A DNA stretch of 64,000 nucleotides, from the NCBI RefSeq assembly GCF_042676065.1, contig NZ_JBHTJO010000001.1, positions 1,302,001 to 1,366,000 on the forward strand. Direction: 5' to 3'. The translations under genes and the position numbers were made by a program. The notes below the pieces were generated by a model. The model did not search any database and was not told the DNA's origin. It was given only the letters and a program-made list of their open reading frames with translations. The DNA comes from Methyloligella solikamskensis. GTDB taxonomy: Bacteria > Pseudomonadota > Alphaproteobacteria > Rhizobiales > Methyloligellaceae. Positions 51,399-59,529 of this stretch are shown here, piece by piece (the stretch's first letter is position 1; every line of letters begins with the position of its first letter).

Positions 51399-51467
51399 AT
51401 AACCCGACAGTTGCGGGTTGGGGATTGATCCTCAGACGGGCGAGCCGGTTTCGGTCTCGCCTTTTTT
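51399..51467 (+). ncRNA. Candidate small RNA, about 70 nt, unknown family
   Basis: Between a promoter (51364-51392) and a strong terminator there is no open frame. The transcript would hold a first hairpin AACCCG/CGGGTT (51401-51406, 51414-51419), a single-stranded GGGGATTGATCCTCAGAC and the terminator hairpin. The layout of short trans-acting RNAs of alphaproteobacteria is similar. It could instead be an unlisted leader, but the next plus-strand gene begins about 950 bases away. Confidence 0.55.
51439..51467 (+). terminator. Rho-independent terminator of the candidate small RNA
   Basis: GGCGAG (51439-51444) pairs with CTCGCC (51456-51461), the inner CCG with CGG, and TTTTTT follows (51462-51467). 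There is no plus-strand gene immediately upstream other than the candidate RNA. Confidence 0.85.
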
Positions 51468-51561
51468 GTTTTCTGAAATCGTTGGATGCCGTGGAACGCG
51501 GTCGGCGCGCTGCGGGCCGCAATGCCGTCTGTGCTGTGTCGCCGGACGTGCGTGCCGCGGG

Positions 51562-52353
51562 CTAGCTCAGGACCTTGATCGCGTCGCCTTGCTTCACCGT
51601 GCCCTCGACGAGCACGGCGGCATAGAGCCCGGCAAAGCGACCTTGCGTCCGCGTCAGGTGGCGCAGGATCTCCGGCCTCTCTTCGCCGGTCTCGGGATCG
51701 AGGGTGATCATCTTGCAGCGCGGGTCTTGCTCCAGAATCGCGATCACGGCCTTGTCGCCGAGCTTGAGCTTTTTGCCGACGAGGTCGATCTCGCTAAACG
51801 GGGCGCCTGAGAGATCCGCATAGAGATTGGCGCGGAACTGGCGATGGTCGAGGGGGTCCTCGATCTCCTCGGCAAGCTGCGCGACGGTCTGCATGGAGAA
51901 GAGAGAAATCGGCCGGCAATCGGTGAAGGCGGTCTCCGAATATTGCACGGAGAGGTCTTCGCCATCCTTGCCGAGGCGCTCCTTCAGATGGGCGATGAAG
52001 GCCGGATCGGCGATCGGGAAGGTCTCGCCGTCCGGGGTCGTGACCTCGACCGAAAGAGAGGCGCGGTCCGCATAGAGCGGCTTCACGCCGGGCGCGATGG
52101 CCTCGGCGGCTTGGCGGTTGGACGGTTCGGCGGCGGCATCCGAATTCACGAAGCCGGGCTGGTAGAGGATCATCTCCTCCTGCTCGCGGCCCGTATGATA
52201 GGGGAAGCCGGGATCGGCCTTGGCGTTCTTCACCGCGTAGATGCGGTCGCCATAGAGGCCTGCGAAGCCGAGGAAGGCGTGGGGCAGGCTTTCGCCCCGC
52301 ATGCTCTTTACCGGATAGCGCCAGACGCTATCGATCCGACCGATTTCCGACAT
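51562..52353 (-). CDS. MOSC domain-containing protein (YcbX-like)
   Basis: 263 residues from MSEIGRIDSVWRYPVKSMRGE, the usual beginning of the MOSC_N domain; GLYGDRIYAV is its next block. The C-terminal MOSC domain has FRANLYADLSGAPFSEIDLVGK and the conserved Cys in QDPRCKMITLDPETGE, which holds the molybdenum in this family. These proteins reduce N-hydroxylated compounds or carry sulfurated Mo cofactor. The frame is open upstream but only this start fits the family. Confidence 0.9.
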   Translation of the reverse strand: MSEIGRIDSVWRYPVKSMRGESLPHAFLGFAGLYGDRIYAVKNAKADPGFPYHTGREQEEMILYQPGFVNSDAAAEPSNRQAAEAIAPGVKPLYADRASLSVEVTTPDGETFPIADPAFIAHLKERLGKDGEDLSVQYSETAFTDCRPISLFSMQTVAQLAEEIEDPLDHRQFRANLYADLSGAPFSEIDLVGKKLKLGDKAVIAILEQDPRCKMITLDPETGEERPEILRHLTRTQGRFAGLYAAVLVEGTVKQGDAIKVLS

Positions 52354-52419
52354 TGACAGGTCTCCCCGTTTCGCGCAGGCGCCCCGTGCTGCGCCCGGAT
52401 TCCACGATAGCGCCGAAGG

Positions 52420-52980
52420 ATGGCTGGACCGATCGCAAAGTTGACGCATGGAGACGACCCGGAGGCCGAGCCCGATTGGGGGGCCATCGAACGGGCCTAT
52501 GGGCACGACCCGCGCAAGCTGACGGAGATCGCAAGCGACTTCGGGGTGAGCCGGCAGAAGATCCAGGCGCGGGCGAAGAAGGAGCGCTGGCAGCGGGCGG
52601 GCGATGCACCGGGTTTCGATGAGCGCGATGCCGGGATCGACCCGGGCGATGTGGCGAAGGCGGAAGAGGCCAGCGGGGCGCGGCGGAAGCGCATGGTGGC
52701 GCGGCTGTTCAAGGCGCTGGAGGAGAAGATGACCCAGTTGGAGAAGCGGATTGCGCGGGGCGGCGATGGCGCGGGCGAAGAGAGTGCGGCGGATTCGGAG
52801 CGCGAGGCGCGGGCCCTGAGCGCGCTGGCCGGGCTCTACGCGAAGCTTGTGGAGCTGGACGAGGGGGCGAACGCGAAGGGAGCGGCGAAACGGCAAAGCG
52901 AGGCGGCGGGCGATGCGGACCAATTCCGCGACGATCTTGCGCGACGCCTTGAGCGACTCCATCAGGCGCGGGACGCTTAA
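52420..52980 (+). CDS. GTA terminase small subunit-like protein
   Basis: 186 residues. The N-terminal domain has AIERAYGHDPRKLTEIASDFGVSRQKIQARAKKERW, a helix-turn-helix in the position of small terminases, and the rest is coiled-coil with Glu/Arg/Lys-rich helices (RLFKALEEKMTQLEKRIARG). Position directly before TerL in GTA order supports the role in recognising DNA for packaging. It overlaps TerL by 68 bases. Confidence 0.75.
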   Translation: MAGPIAKLTHGDDPEAEPDWGAIERAYGHDPRKLTEIASDFGVSRQKIQARAKKERWQRAGDAPGFDERDAGIDPGDVAKAEEASGARRKRMVARLFKALEEKMTQLEKRIARGGDGAGEESAADSEREARALSALAGLYAKLVELDEGANAKGAAKRQSEAAGDADQFRDDLARRLERLHQARDA

Positions 52981-54205
52981 GCGGTTTCTGGAGAGTTTGA
53001 GCGCCGGCGAGCTGCGCCGGCTGCATTACGACTGGCCGCTCTGGGCGCGGGAGGATCAGCTCGCGCCGGAGGCCGCCCAAGGGGGCGGGGACTGGACGAC
53101 CTGGCTGATGCTGGGCGGGCGCGGGGCCGGCAAGACGCGGGCGGGCGCCGAATGGGTGCGGTCAATCGCGGAAGCGCCGCGCGGTGCTTTTCAGCCGCCG
53201 CCGCGCATCGCGCTGATCGGTGAGACGTTTGCGGATGCGCGAAGCGTGATGGTGGAAGGGGTGTCGGGGCTGCTGGCGGTGCACCCGCCGGAGACGCGGC
53301 CCCTGTTCGAGGCGTCCAAGCAGCGGGTGACCTGGCCCAACGGGGCGGTGGCGCAGCTCTTCTCGGCGGAGGATCCGGAGAGTTTGCGCGGGCCGCAATT
53401 CGACGCGGCCTGGGCGGACGAGCTCGCCAAGTGGCGGCGCCCGGAAGCGACCTGGGACATGCTGCAATTCGGATTGCGCCTTGGGGAGCGGCCGCGCCAG
53501 GTGGTGACGACGACGCCCCGGCCTTTGCCGCTGATCAAGGCGCTGTTGGCTGAGCCCAGCGTGGCGGTGACGCGGGTGGCGACGGCGGCGAACGCGGTCA
53601 ATCTCGCGCCGAGGTTTCTGGAAGCGATCGTCGGGAAATATCGCGGCACGCGGCTGGGTCGGCAGGAGCTGATGGCGGAGCTTCTGGAGGACCGGCCGGA
53701 TGCGCTGTGGCCACGGGCGCTGATCGAGGGCTTGCGTGTGGGCGAGGCGCCTGCGTTGCGCCGGATCGTGGTGGCGGGCGTGTCCGGCGATGGTCTCGGC
53801 TATGTGCTGAAGGACCGTACCGTGCAGGGCTTGAGCCCCGCCGGCTGGGCGAAGGCGGCTTTGGCTGCCTACCACGCGGTGGAGGCGGACTGCATCGTGG
53901 CGGAGGTGAACCAGGGCGGCGAGCTGGTGGAGGCTGTGTTGCGCCAAGTCGACCGGACGGTGCCCGTGCGGAGCGTGCGGGCGACGCGTGGGAAATTCTT
54001 ACGGGCGGAGCCGGTGGCGGCGCTCTACGAGCAGGGCCGCGTTTTCCATGTCGGCAGCTTGGCCGAGCTGGAAGACGAGATGAGCGATTTTGGGCCGGAC
54101 GGTTTGAGCGGCGGGCGCAGCCCCGACCGGGTTGATGCGCTGGTCTGGGCACTGACGGCGCTGATGCTGCAGGGCGGGGGCGAGCCCCGGGTGCGGGGGT
54201 TGTGA
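52913..54205 (+). CDS. GTA large terminase (TerL) with apparent internal deletion in the nuclease domain
   Basis: 430 residues from MRTNSATILR. The ATPase has Walker A in LMLGGRGAGKTRAGAEW, Walker B-like FDAAWADELAKWR and TTTPRPLPLIK. The RNase H-like nuclease should begin with a strand VVAVDPP that carries the first catalytic Asp. Here the sequence runs RIVVAGVSGDGLGYVL at residues 284-299, so the strand joins directly to the following one and that Asp-containing stretch is missing. GLSPAGWAKAALAAYHAVEAD, EVNQGGELV and FGPDGLSGG match GTA TerL. Nuclease activity is probably lost. Confidence 0.85.
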   Translation: MRTNSATILRDALSDSIRRGTLKRFLESLSAGELRRLHYDWPLWAREDQLAPEAAQGGGDWTTWLMLGGRGAGKTRAGAEWVRSIAEAPRGAFQPPPRIALIGETFADARSVMVEGVSGLLAVHPPETRPLFEASKQRVTWPNGAVAQLFSAEDPESLRGPQFDAAWADELAKWRRPEATWDMLQFGLRLGERPRQVVTTTPRPLPLIKALLAEPSVAVTRVATAANAVNLAPRFLEAIVGKYRGTRLGRQELMAELLEDRPDALWPRALIEGLRVGEAPALRRIVVAGVSGDGLGYVLKDRTVQGLSPAGWAKAALAAYHAVEADCIVAEVNQGGELVEAVLRQVDRTVPVRSVRATRGKFLRAEPVAALYEQGRVFHVGSLAELEDEMSDFGPDGLSGGRSPDRVDALVWALTALMLQGGGEPRVRGL

Positions 54206-54210
54206 GGTTT

Positions 54211-54320
54211 ACCTCTCCCCAATGGGAGAGGTCGAGCGCTTTAGCGCTGGGGTGAGGGGGATTAATGCTTGAGAGTCCGCCCCCTCACCCTAACCCTCTC
54301 CCGGCGGGGAGAGGGGATCA
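54211..54320. repeat. GC-rich palindromic repeats between TerL and portal
   Basis: ACCTCTCCC/GGGAGAGGT (54211-54232) is followed by AGCGCT-TT-AGCGCT and a long CCCCCTCACCCTAACCCTCTCCC stretch with GGGGAGAGGGG. Repeats of this type are spread in many Hyphomicrobiales genomes. GTA genes are normally packed, so their presence between terL and portal points to loss of selection. Confidence 0.7.
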
Positions 54321-54354
54321 CACTGTGCTGGCTATGACGCAGAATAGGATCGAG

Positions 54355-55560
54355 ATGCCATCACGAATTCGGACAGGACTGGCGCGGATGCTAGGCCTCG
54401 GTGCGGCAAGTGCCACGCCCGAAGAAACTAAGGCGAGCCGGACGGCGCGGCTGATCGCGCTGTCGGCGTTCGGCCAGGCGGTGTGGAGCCCACGGGATCC
54501 TTCGAGCTTCGCCCGGGAAGGCTTCGCCAAGAACCCGATCGTCTATCGCTCGGTTCGGATGATCGCGGAAGCCGCCGCATCGGTGCCGCTCTATCTTTAT
54601 GATGGCGACGATGAGGTGGACACCCATCCGCTGATCTCGCTGGTCGCGCGGCCCAACCAGGCGCAGAGCGCGCCGGAACTTCTGGAGGCGGCTTACGGCC
54701 ATCTGCTTGTGGCGGGGAATGCGTATCTCGAAGCGGTGTCGGTCGGCGGCGAGCCGCGGGAGCTGCATGTGCTGCGGCCCGACCGGATGAAGATCGTGCC
54801 GGGGTCCGACGGCTGGCCTGAGGCCTACGACTACAGCGTGGGTGGCGAGACCGTTCGCTTCGTGCAGGATGTATCGGCCGGCGTGCGGCCGATCCTGCAA
54901 CTGGCGCTGTTTCATCCGCTGAACGATCATTACGGGATGAGCCCGCTGGAGCCGGCCGCGGCCGCGGTCGACATCCACAACCAGGGCGCGGACTGGAACA
55001 AGGCGCTGCTGGACAATGCGGCGTGCCCGTCCGGCGCACTGGTCTATTCGGCCGCCGATGGGCAGCTGGCGCCCGAGCAATACGAGCGACTGAAGACCGA
55101 GCTCGAGGACAGCTTCTCGGGTGCGCGCAATGCCGGACGGCCGCTGCTGCTGGAAGGCGGGCTCGACTGGAAGGGCATGGGGTTCAGCCCCAAAGACATG
55201 GACTTCATTCAGGCGAAGCATCTGGCGGCGCGGGAGATCGCGCTAGCCTTGGGGGTGCCGCCCATGCTGCTGGGCATTCCCGGGGACAACACCTATTCGA
55301 ACTATCAGGAGGCGAACCGCACCTTCTGGCGGCAGACCGTGCTGCCCCTGGTGAACCGGACGGCGAAGGCGCTTTCCGGTTGGCTGGGTGCCGGTTCCGA
55401 AGACGGGCTGGAGCTGCGGCCGGATCTCGATGCGGTGGAGGCGCTCTCGGTGGAGCGCGAGGCGCTGTGGGAGCGGGTGCGGGTTTCGGAGTTTCTGACC
55501 GTGAACGAGAAGCGGGCGGCGGTGGGCTACGGCCCGGTCGAGGGCGGCGATGTTTTGTGA
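54355..55560 (+). CDS. GTA/HK97-family portal protein
   Basis: 401 residues from MPSRIRTGLARMLG, with AGGA about 7 bases upstream; an ATG at 54334 in frame is possible. VYRSVRMIAEAAASVPLYLYDGDDE, HPLISLVARPNQAQSAPELLEAAYGHLLVAGNAYLEAV and LALGVPPMLLGIPGDNTYSNYQEANRTFWRQTVLPL are typical of HK97 portals. It forms the dodecameric DNA channel of the head. Length and reading frame look intact. Confidence 0.92.
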   Translation: MPSRIRTGLARMLGLGAASATPEETKASRTARLIALSAFGQAVWSPRDPSSFAREGFAKNPIVYRSVRMIAEAAASVPLYLYDGDDEVDTHPLISLVARPNQAQSAPELLEAAYGHLLVAGNAYLEAVSVGGEPRELHVLRPDRMKIVPGSDGWPEAYDYSVGGETVRFVQDVSAGVRPILQLALFHPLNDHYGMSPLEPAAAAVDIHNQGADWNKALLDNAACPSGALVYSAADGQLAPEQYERLKTELEDSFSGARNAGRPLLLEGGLDWKGMGFSPKDMDFIQAKHLAAREIALALGVPPMLLGIPGDNTYSNYQEANRTFWRQTVLPLVNRTAKALSGWLGAGSEDGLELRPDLDAVEALSVEREALWERVRVSEFLTVNEKRAAVGYGPVEGGDVL

Positions 55561-55566
55561 GGGGTG

Positions 55567-55680
55567 AGCCGCCGCCCTTCGAGGGGCGCTAAAGCGCCCA
55601 CCCCAGGGTGACGGCTCACTTGCAAGCGGCATCCTGAGGTGCGCGAAGCGCCTCGAAGGGTGGGCGCGAGGCCTGGTGTG
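55567..55680. repeat. Palindromic repeat element after the portal gene
   Basis: CCGCCCTTCGAGGGGCGC-TAAA-GCGCCCACC and the following CCTGAGGTGCGCGAAGCGCCTCGAAGGGTGGGCG make interleaved dyads. A shorter relative is at 55990-56040. Such elements are mobile-like repeats, here inside the GTA cluster. Confidence 0.6.
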
Positions 55681-55762
55681 CCGCTTGTGGAAAACGGCGG
55701 CGAGGCGGTGGAACGGGCCGTGGGCGTGGTAGCTTTCCCACGGGCTGAAACATGGGAGGGCT

Positions 55763-55966
55763 ATGATGGCTGTGCAGGTGACACCCCCGACGAAGAACAT
55801 GCTGTATTTCGCGATCGCGCTCGGGATTATCGCGATCCTTCTCTACATAATCGGCGTGTTGGGCTTCGTCGATGGCGGCTTCGGCTTCATCGGCCATTTC
55901 GCCTTCTGGATCTCCATGGCAGCGTTGGCATCGCTGGTTGCCGCGGTGACCATGAAGGGGATTTAG
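55763..55966 (+). CDS. Small membrane protein in the GTA cluster
   Basis: 67 residues with two membrane helices (about 13-31 and 43-62). GGGAGGG abuts the start. A small protein of this kind, beginning MMAVQVTPPTKNMLYFAIALG, is seen between portal and protease in Hyphomicrobiales GTA clusters as I recall; function unknown, possibly involved in head assembly at the membrane. Confidence 0.7.
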   Translation: MMAVQVTPPTKNMLYFAIALGIIAILLYIIGVLGFVDGGFGFIGHFAFWISMAALASLVAAVTMKGI

Positions 55967-55989
55967 GGCTTCGTCGTTTGAGCGTCTCG

Positions 55990-56040
55990 GCCTGCACCCT
56001 TCGAGACGGCGCGTTCCGCGCCCCTCAGGGTGAGGAGCAA
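55990..56040. repeat. Short palindromic repeat element
   Basis: CACCCTTCGAGACGGCGCGTTCCGCGCCCCTCAGGGTG with dyad GGCGCG-TTCC-GCGCC; related in its CCTTCGAG start to the element at 55567. It lies between the small membrane gene and the protease-capsid gene. Confidence 0.55.
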
Positions 56041-56145
56041 AACTGTACGGAGTTTCGCCTCCTGGTAAGGGCGAGCGAAGCTCGCGTCTCGAACCATGCG
56101 GCCACGGACTTGGCCGAGCCTTCGTAAGCAGGATCATTCGAGAAA

Positions 56146-57351
56146 ATGAAAAGCACTGTCGTGCCGCTTGCGGCGCGGGAGGGTGTTGTCGCGCCTGCGC
56201 GCCTTCGGGATGTGCAGGCGGACGGGACCTTCTCCGGCTATGCCAGCCTGTTCGGGCGGATGGATCTCGGGCGCGACCTGGTGATGCCGGGCGCGTTTGC
56301 CGAGAGCCTGCGGTCCAAGGGCGCGCGGGGCATTAAGCTGCTGTTCCAGCACAATCCGGACGAGCCGATCGGCGTGTGGGTCGATGTCCGCGAGGATGCC
56401 CGCGGGCTCCTCGTGCATGGGCGCCTGTTGCCGGCGGTGGCGCGGGCGCGTGAGGTGCTGGAGCTGATGCGGGGCTCCGATGGCGGCTATCTCGTGCCGC
56501 CGGAAACGGAGGCGGCCGTGATCCGCGGGGTGAAGGAGATCTCGCCGATCCGCGCCATCGCGGGCAACCGCACGGTGAGCGCTTCCATCTACAAGAAGCC
56601 GTTCTCCATCACCGGCCCGGCGACGGGCTGGGTAGCGGAGACGGCGACGCGGCCGGAGACGAACTCGCCGACCTTGGACGAGCTCGCCTTCCCGACCATG
56701 GAGCTTTACGCCATGCCGTCTGCGACCCAGACGCTGCTGGACGACTCTGCGGTCAATATCGACGAGTGGCTGGCGGAGGAGATCCAGATCGCCTTCGCCG
56801 AGCAGGAAGGAACGGCGTTCGTGACCGGCGACGGCGATGCGAAGCCGCGGGGCTTCCTCGACTATACGCCGGTGGCGAACGGGTCCTGGGCCTGGGACAA
56901 GATCGGCTATATCGCGACGGGCAATGACGGGACATTCGACACGGCCAATCCGAGCGACGATCTGATCGACCTCGTCTACAGCCTGAAGTCCGGCTATCGC
57001 GCCAATGCCCATTGGGTGATGAACCGGGCGACCCAGGCCGTGATCCGCAAGTTCAAGGACGACGACGGCAACTATCTCTGGCACCCGGGCGAGAAGGCGG
57101 GGGCCTGGCCGACGCTGATGAACTATCCGATCGCCGAGAGCGAGGACATGCCGGATATCGGCTCGGACGAGTTCGCCATTGCCTTCGGCGACTTCAAGCG
57201 CGGCTATCTCGTGGTGGACCGGGCGGGGATCCGGGTGCTGCGCGATCCCTATTCGGCGAAGCCCTACGTGTTGTTCTACACGACCAAGCGTGTGGGCGGC
57301 GGCGTGCAGGATTTCGACGCGATCAAGCTTCTGAAGTTCGGCTCGAGCTAG
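56146..57351 (+). CDS. Fused GTA prohead protease (N-terminal half) and major capsid protein
   Basis: 401 residues. Residues 1-108 are a prohead protease fragment (GTFSGYASLFGRMDLGRDLVMPGAFAESL, LLFQHNPDEPIGVW, LLPAVARAREVLELMR). At about residue 109 the sequence switches in frame to the HK97-type capsid, GSDGGYLVPPETEAAVIRGV, and continues to the natural end VGGGVQDFDAIKLLKFGSS. The part of the protease with its catalytic Ser and the N-terminal scaffold region of capsid are missing. The fusion would neither cleave heads nor fold a normal capsid. A sequencing or assembly collapse is possible. Confidence 0.85.
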   Translation: MKSTVVPLAAREGVVAPARLRDVQADGTFSGYASLFGRMDLGRDLVMPGAFAESLRSKGARGIKLLFQHNPDEPIGVWVDVREDARGLLVHGRLLPAVARAREVLELMRGSDGGYLVPPETEAAVIRGVKEISPIRAIAGNRTVSASIYKKPFSITGPATGWVAETATRPETNSPTLDELAFPTMELYAMPSATQTLLDDSAVNIDEWLAEEIQIAFAEQEGTAFVTGDGDAKPRGFLDYTPVANGSWAWDKIGYIATGNDGTFDTANPSDDLIDLVYSLKSGYRANAHWVMNRATQAVIRKFKDDDGNYLWHPGEKAGAWPTLMNYPIAESEDMPDIGSDEFAIAFGDFKRGYLVVDRAGIRVLRDPYSAKPYVLFYTTKRVGGGVQDFDAIKLLKFGSS

Positions 57352-57375
57352 GCGGGACCCAGTCTCTCAATCGTC

Positions 57376-57483
57376 ATTGCCGGACTTGATCCGGCAATCC
57401 ATTCCGTTTCGTTTCAGCTTGCACGGGTACGCCGGCGCGTGCTGACGCGTAACGGCGTGGACCCCCGGGTCAAGCCCGGGGGT
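57376..57483. repeat. REP-type palindromes after the capsid
   Basis: ATTGCCGG-ACTTGAT-CCGGCAAT (57376-57398) and ACCCCCGGG-TCAAG-CCCGGGGGT (57461-57483). The first matches the hairpin type at 30222 and 17930. They fill the 290-base gap before the connector gene. Confidence 0.7.
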
Positions 57484-57643
57484 GACGATGAGTGTGAGGC
57501 GATACCTGTTCTCAAGCTTCGAGGGCTGTTTCGCTGCCTCAGCACGCGGCCTCTCTTATTACGGAAAGCCTGGCCGGGCCGGCGGCCGTGTCGCGCTCCC
57601 TCCCACGTGATGCGGCCGCCACTTCTTTTCTAAGGATATCTGC

Positions 57644-58219
57644 ATGGCACTTGCCCTGACATCGGGGCCGGCGGTGGAGCCGGTCAGCCTGGCCGAGGCC
57701 AAGGCTCACCTGCGCGTGGACGAAGATGCGGAGGATGACCTGATCTCCGCGTTGATCACTTCCGCGCGGAGCTGGGTCGAGCGGCAATATGGGCTGGCGC
57801 TGATCACGCAAGGCTGGTCGTTCTATCTCGACCGGGTGCCGGATGCAGGCGCGGTTGCGCTGCCGCTGGCCCCGCTGCAGAGTGTTGAGAGCGTCACGTT
57901 TCACGCCGGGGATGGCGGCACCTCAGAGCTCGACGCGGACGGTTATGCGTACGATGCGCTCTCCAATCCGGCGCGGCTGGTCTTCAAGAGTGTCAGCGGT
58001 GGGGCGTCCTTGCGCCGGCTCAACGGTATCGAGATCGCCTACACGTGCGGCTTTGGCGATGCGGCGGACGATGTGCCGGCGCCGATCCGCCAGGCGCTGC
58101 TGCTGCTCATCGCCCATTGGTTCGAGCGGCGCGAGCCGGTGCCGGCAGGCGGCGAGCCACCTGAGGTGCCGGCCATGGTCGCCGGGCTTCTGGCGCCTTA
58201 TCGGCAGGTGCGGCTGTGA
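57644..58219 (+). CDS. GTA head-tail connector protein (phiE125 gp8-like)
   Basis: 191 residues. LTSGPAVEPVSLAEAKAHLRVDEDAEDDLISALITSARSWVERQYGLALITQ is the N-terminal block of gp6/gp8-like connectors; the C-terminus has APIRQALLLLIAHWFERREP. AAGGA precedes the ATG. It forms a ring between portal and tail. Intact and overlapping the next gene by four bases (GTGA). Confidence 0.88.
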   Translation: MALALTSGPAVEPVSLAEAKAHLRVDEDAEDDLISALITSARSWVERQYGLALITQGWSFYLDRVPDAGAVALPLAPLQSVESVTFHAGDGGTSELDADGYAYDALSNPARLVFKSVSGGASLRRLNGIEIAYTCGFGDAADDVPAPIRQALLLLIAHWFERREPVPAGGEPPEVPAMVAGLLAPYRQVRL

Positions 58220-58545
58220 GCGGCGTATCGGCCGGAGCACTGCGCCATCGCCTGACTCTCGAAGAGCGGGTGAAGGTGGACGATGGCGGGGGCGGCTTTA
58301 GCGAGAGCTGGGACACGGTGACGACTCTGTGGGGCGCGATCCGTCCGGTGCGCGGCGACGAACAGCTGGTGGCCGGACGGCTCGCCGGAAATGTGAGTCA
58401 TCTCATCACCTTGCGATATCGCGAGGGTGTGGTGCCGGAGATGCGTTTCCGCCAGGGGGACCGGCTCTTCGAGATCCACGCCGTGATCGATCCCGACGAG
58501 CGGAAATGCTGGCTACGCTGTTCTTGCGAGGAGCGAGGGCTTTAG
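58216..58545 (+). CDS. GTA head closure protein (SPP1 gp16/head-tail adaptor family)
   Basis: 109 residues from a GTG start. LRHRLTLEERVKVDDGGGGFSESWDTVTTLWGAIRPVRGDE and TLRYREGVVPEMRFRQGDRLFEIHAVIDPDE match head-tail joining proteins. The start overlaps the connector stop (GTGA), so it is translationally coupled to it. Intact. Confidence 0.88.
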   Translation: MSGVSAGALRHRLTLEERVKVDDGGGGFSESWDTVTTLWGAIRPVRGDEQLVAGRLAGNVSHLITLRYREGVVPEMRFRQGDRLFEIHAVIDPDERKCWLRCSCEERGL

Positions 58546-58548
58546 AGG

Positions 58549-58938
58549 ATGCGGAGCATCGGCGGCCTTTCCGGTCTCGAGGTATTGAAGAAGCGCCTGG
58601 AGATTGGTGCTGCGCCTGCCGATCTGCGTGCGGCGTGGCGCGGCCAGGCGATCGCCATCGCAGAAGAGGCGCGCCAAGCCTTGGAGCAGGAACATCCGGG
58701 CGGGACCGGTGCGCTTGCGCGCTCCGTCACGGTGACGGAGACGGGTGAGGAGGATGCGCCACGTTTCGGAATCGGAACGGCAAGCCCAGTCGGCCGTTAC
58801 CTCGAATTCGGCACACGGCGAATGCGGGCCCAGCCCTGGCTGATCCCCGCCCTGCACAGGCATTTACCGGACGTTAAGCGGGCCGCCCAAAGGATTATCG
58901 GGCGGTTTCTAAGAAGCGATTCGTCGAAAGTTCGCTGA
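58549..58938 (+). CDS. HK97 gp10-like tail assembly protein
   Basis: 129 residues. GLEVLKKRLEIGAAPADLRAAW, then HPGGTGALARSVTVTETGEED and VGRYLEFGTRRMRAQPWLIPALHRH are the gp10 family features. Follows the head closure gene by three bases. Intact, and consistent with the GTA layout. Confidence 0.85.
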   Translation: MRSIGGLSGLEVLKKRLEIGAAPADLRAAWRGQAIAIAEEARQALEQEHPGGTGALARSVTVTETGEEDAPRFGIGTASPVGRYLEFGTRRMRAQPWLIPALHRHLPDVKRAAQRIIGRFLRSDSSKVR

Positions 58939-59003
58939 GAACGAGGCTTTTCAGACGCGCCTTCCGGGCCCATATAGAGCCTTAAGGGAGCAAGGAGACG
59001 GAT

Positions 59004-59429
59004 ATGGCTGAAAGCGCAGAATGGTCATTGCAGAGCGCGATTTACCAAGCGCTGGCCGGTTCGGCGGAGCTGACCGCACAGCTCGGCGGCTTGCGGGTTT
59101 ACGATCACCCGCCGCAAGGCGCTGCTTATCCCTTCGTCACCATCGGTGAGAGCTCGGTGTTCGACTGGAGCACGGGCACGGAAGACGGTGCGGAGCATCT
59201 GGTCACCCTGCATGTCTGGTCGCGCTCTGGCGGGAAGCGCCAGGCTTATGCCCTGGTGGAGAGGATCCGCGAGCTGCTGAACGATCAGGCGTTCAGCCTG
59301 AACGATCATGCGTTGATCAATCTCCGCTATCAGTTTTCCGAGACGCGTCAGGACCCGGATGGGGAGACCTATCATGGGGTGGTGCGCTATCGCGCGGTGA
59401 CGGAGCCGGCGGCGGCCGTGGCGGCCTAG
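59004..59429 (+). CDS. DUF3168 (tail terminator-like) GTA protein
   Basis: 141 residues, starting MAESAEWSLQSAIYQALAGS with AAGGAG upstream. VYDHPPQGAAYPFVTIGES, LVTLHVWSRSGGKRQAYALVERIRELL and YRYQFSETRQDPDG-type end (here LRYQFSETRQDPDGETYHGVVRYRAV) are typical of DUF3168. It is thought to be the tail terminator of the GTA. Intact; followed by a terminator. Confidence 0.88.
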   Translation: MAESAEWSLQSAIYQALAGSAELTAQLGGLRVYDHPPQGAAYPFVTIGESSVFDWSTGTEDGAEHLVTLHVWSRSGGKRQAYALVERIRELLNDQAFSLNDHALINLRYQFSETRQDPDGETYHGVVRYRAVTEPAAAVAA

Positions 59430-59460
59430 CTCAAGACTTTAAGGTAATCGACGTTTCGAC

Positions 59461-59486
59461 AAGGCGGCTTTCGAGCCGCCTTTTTT
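59461..59486 (+). terminator. Rho-independent terminator inside the GTA cluster
   Basis: AAGGCGGCT-TTCG-AGCCGCCTT (59461-59482) followed by TTTTTT. It lies 30 bases after the DUF3168 gene and before the tail-tube gene, breaking what should be one operon. Confidence 0.85.
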
Positions 59487-59529
59487 GTTGCCTGCGCTCC
59501 GGGTGATGCGAGCGAGAAGGGATCTCTGA

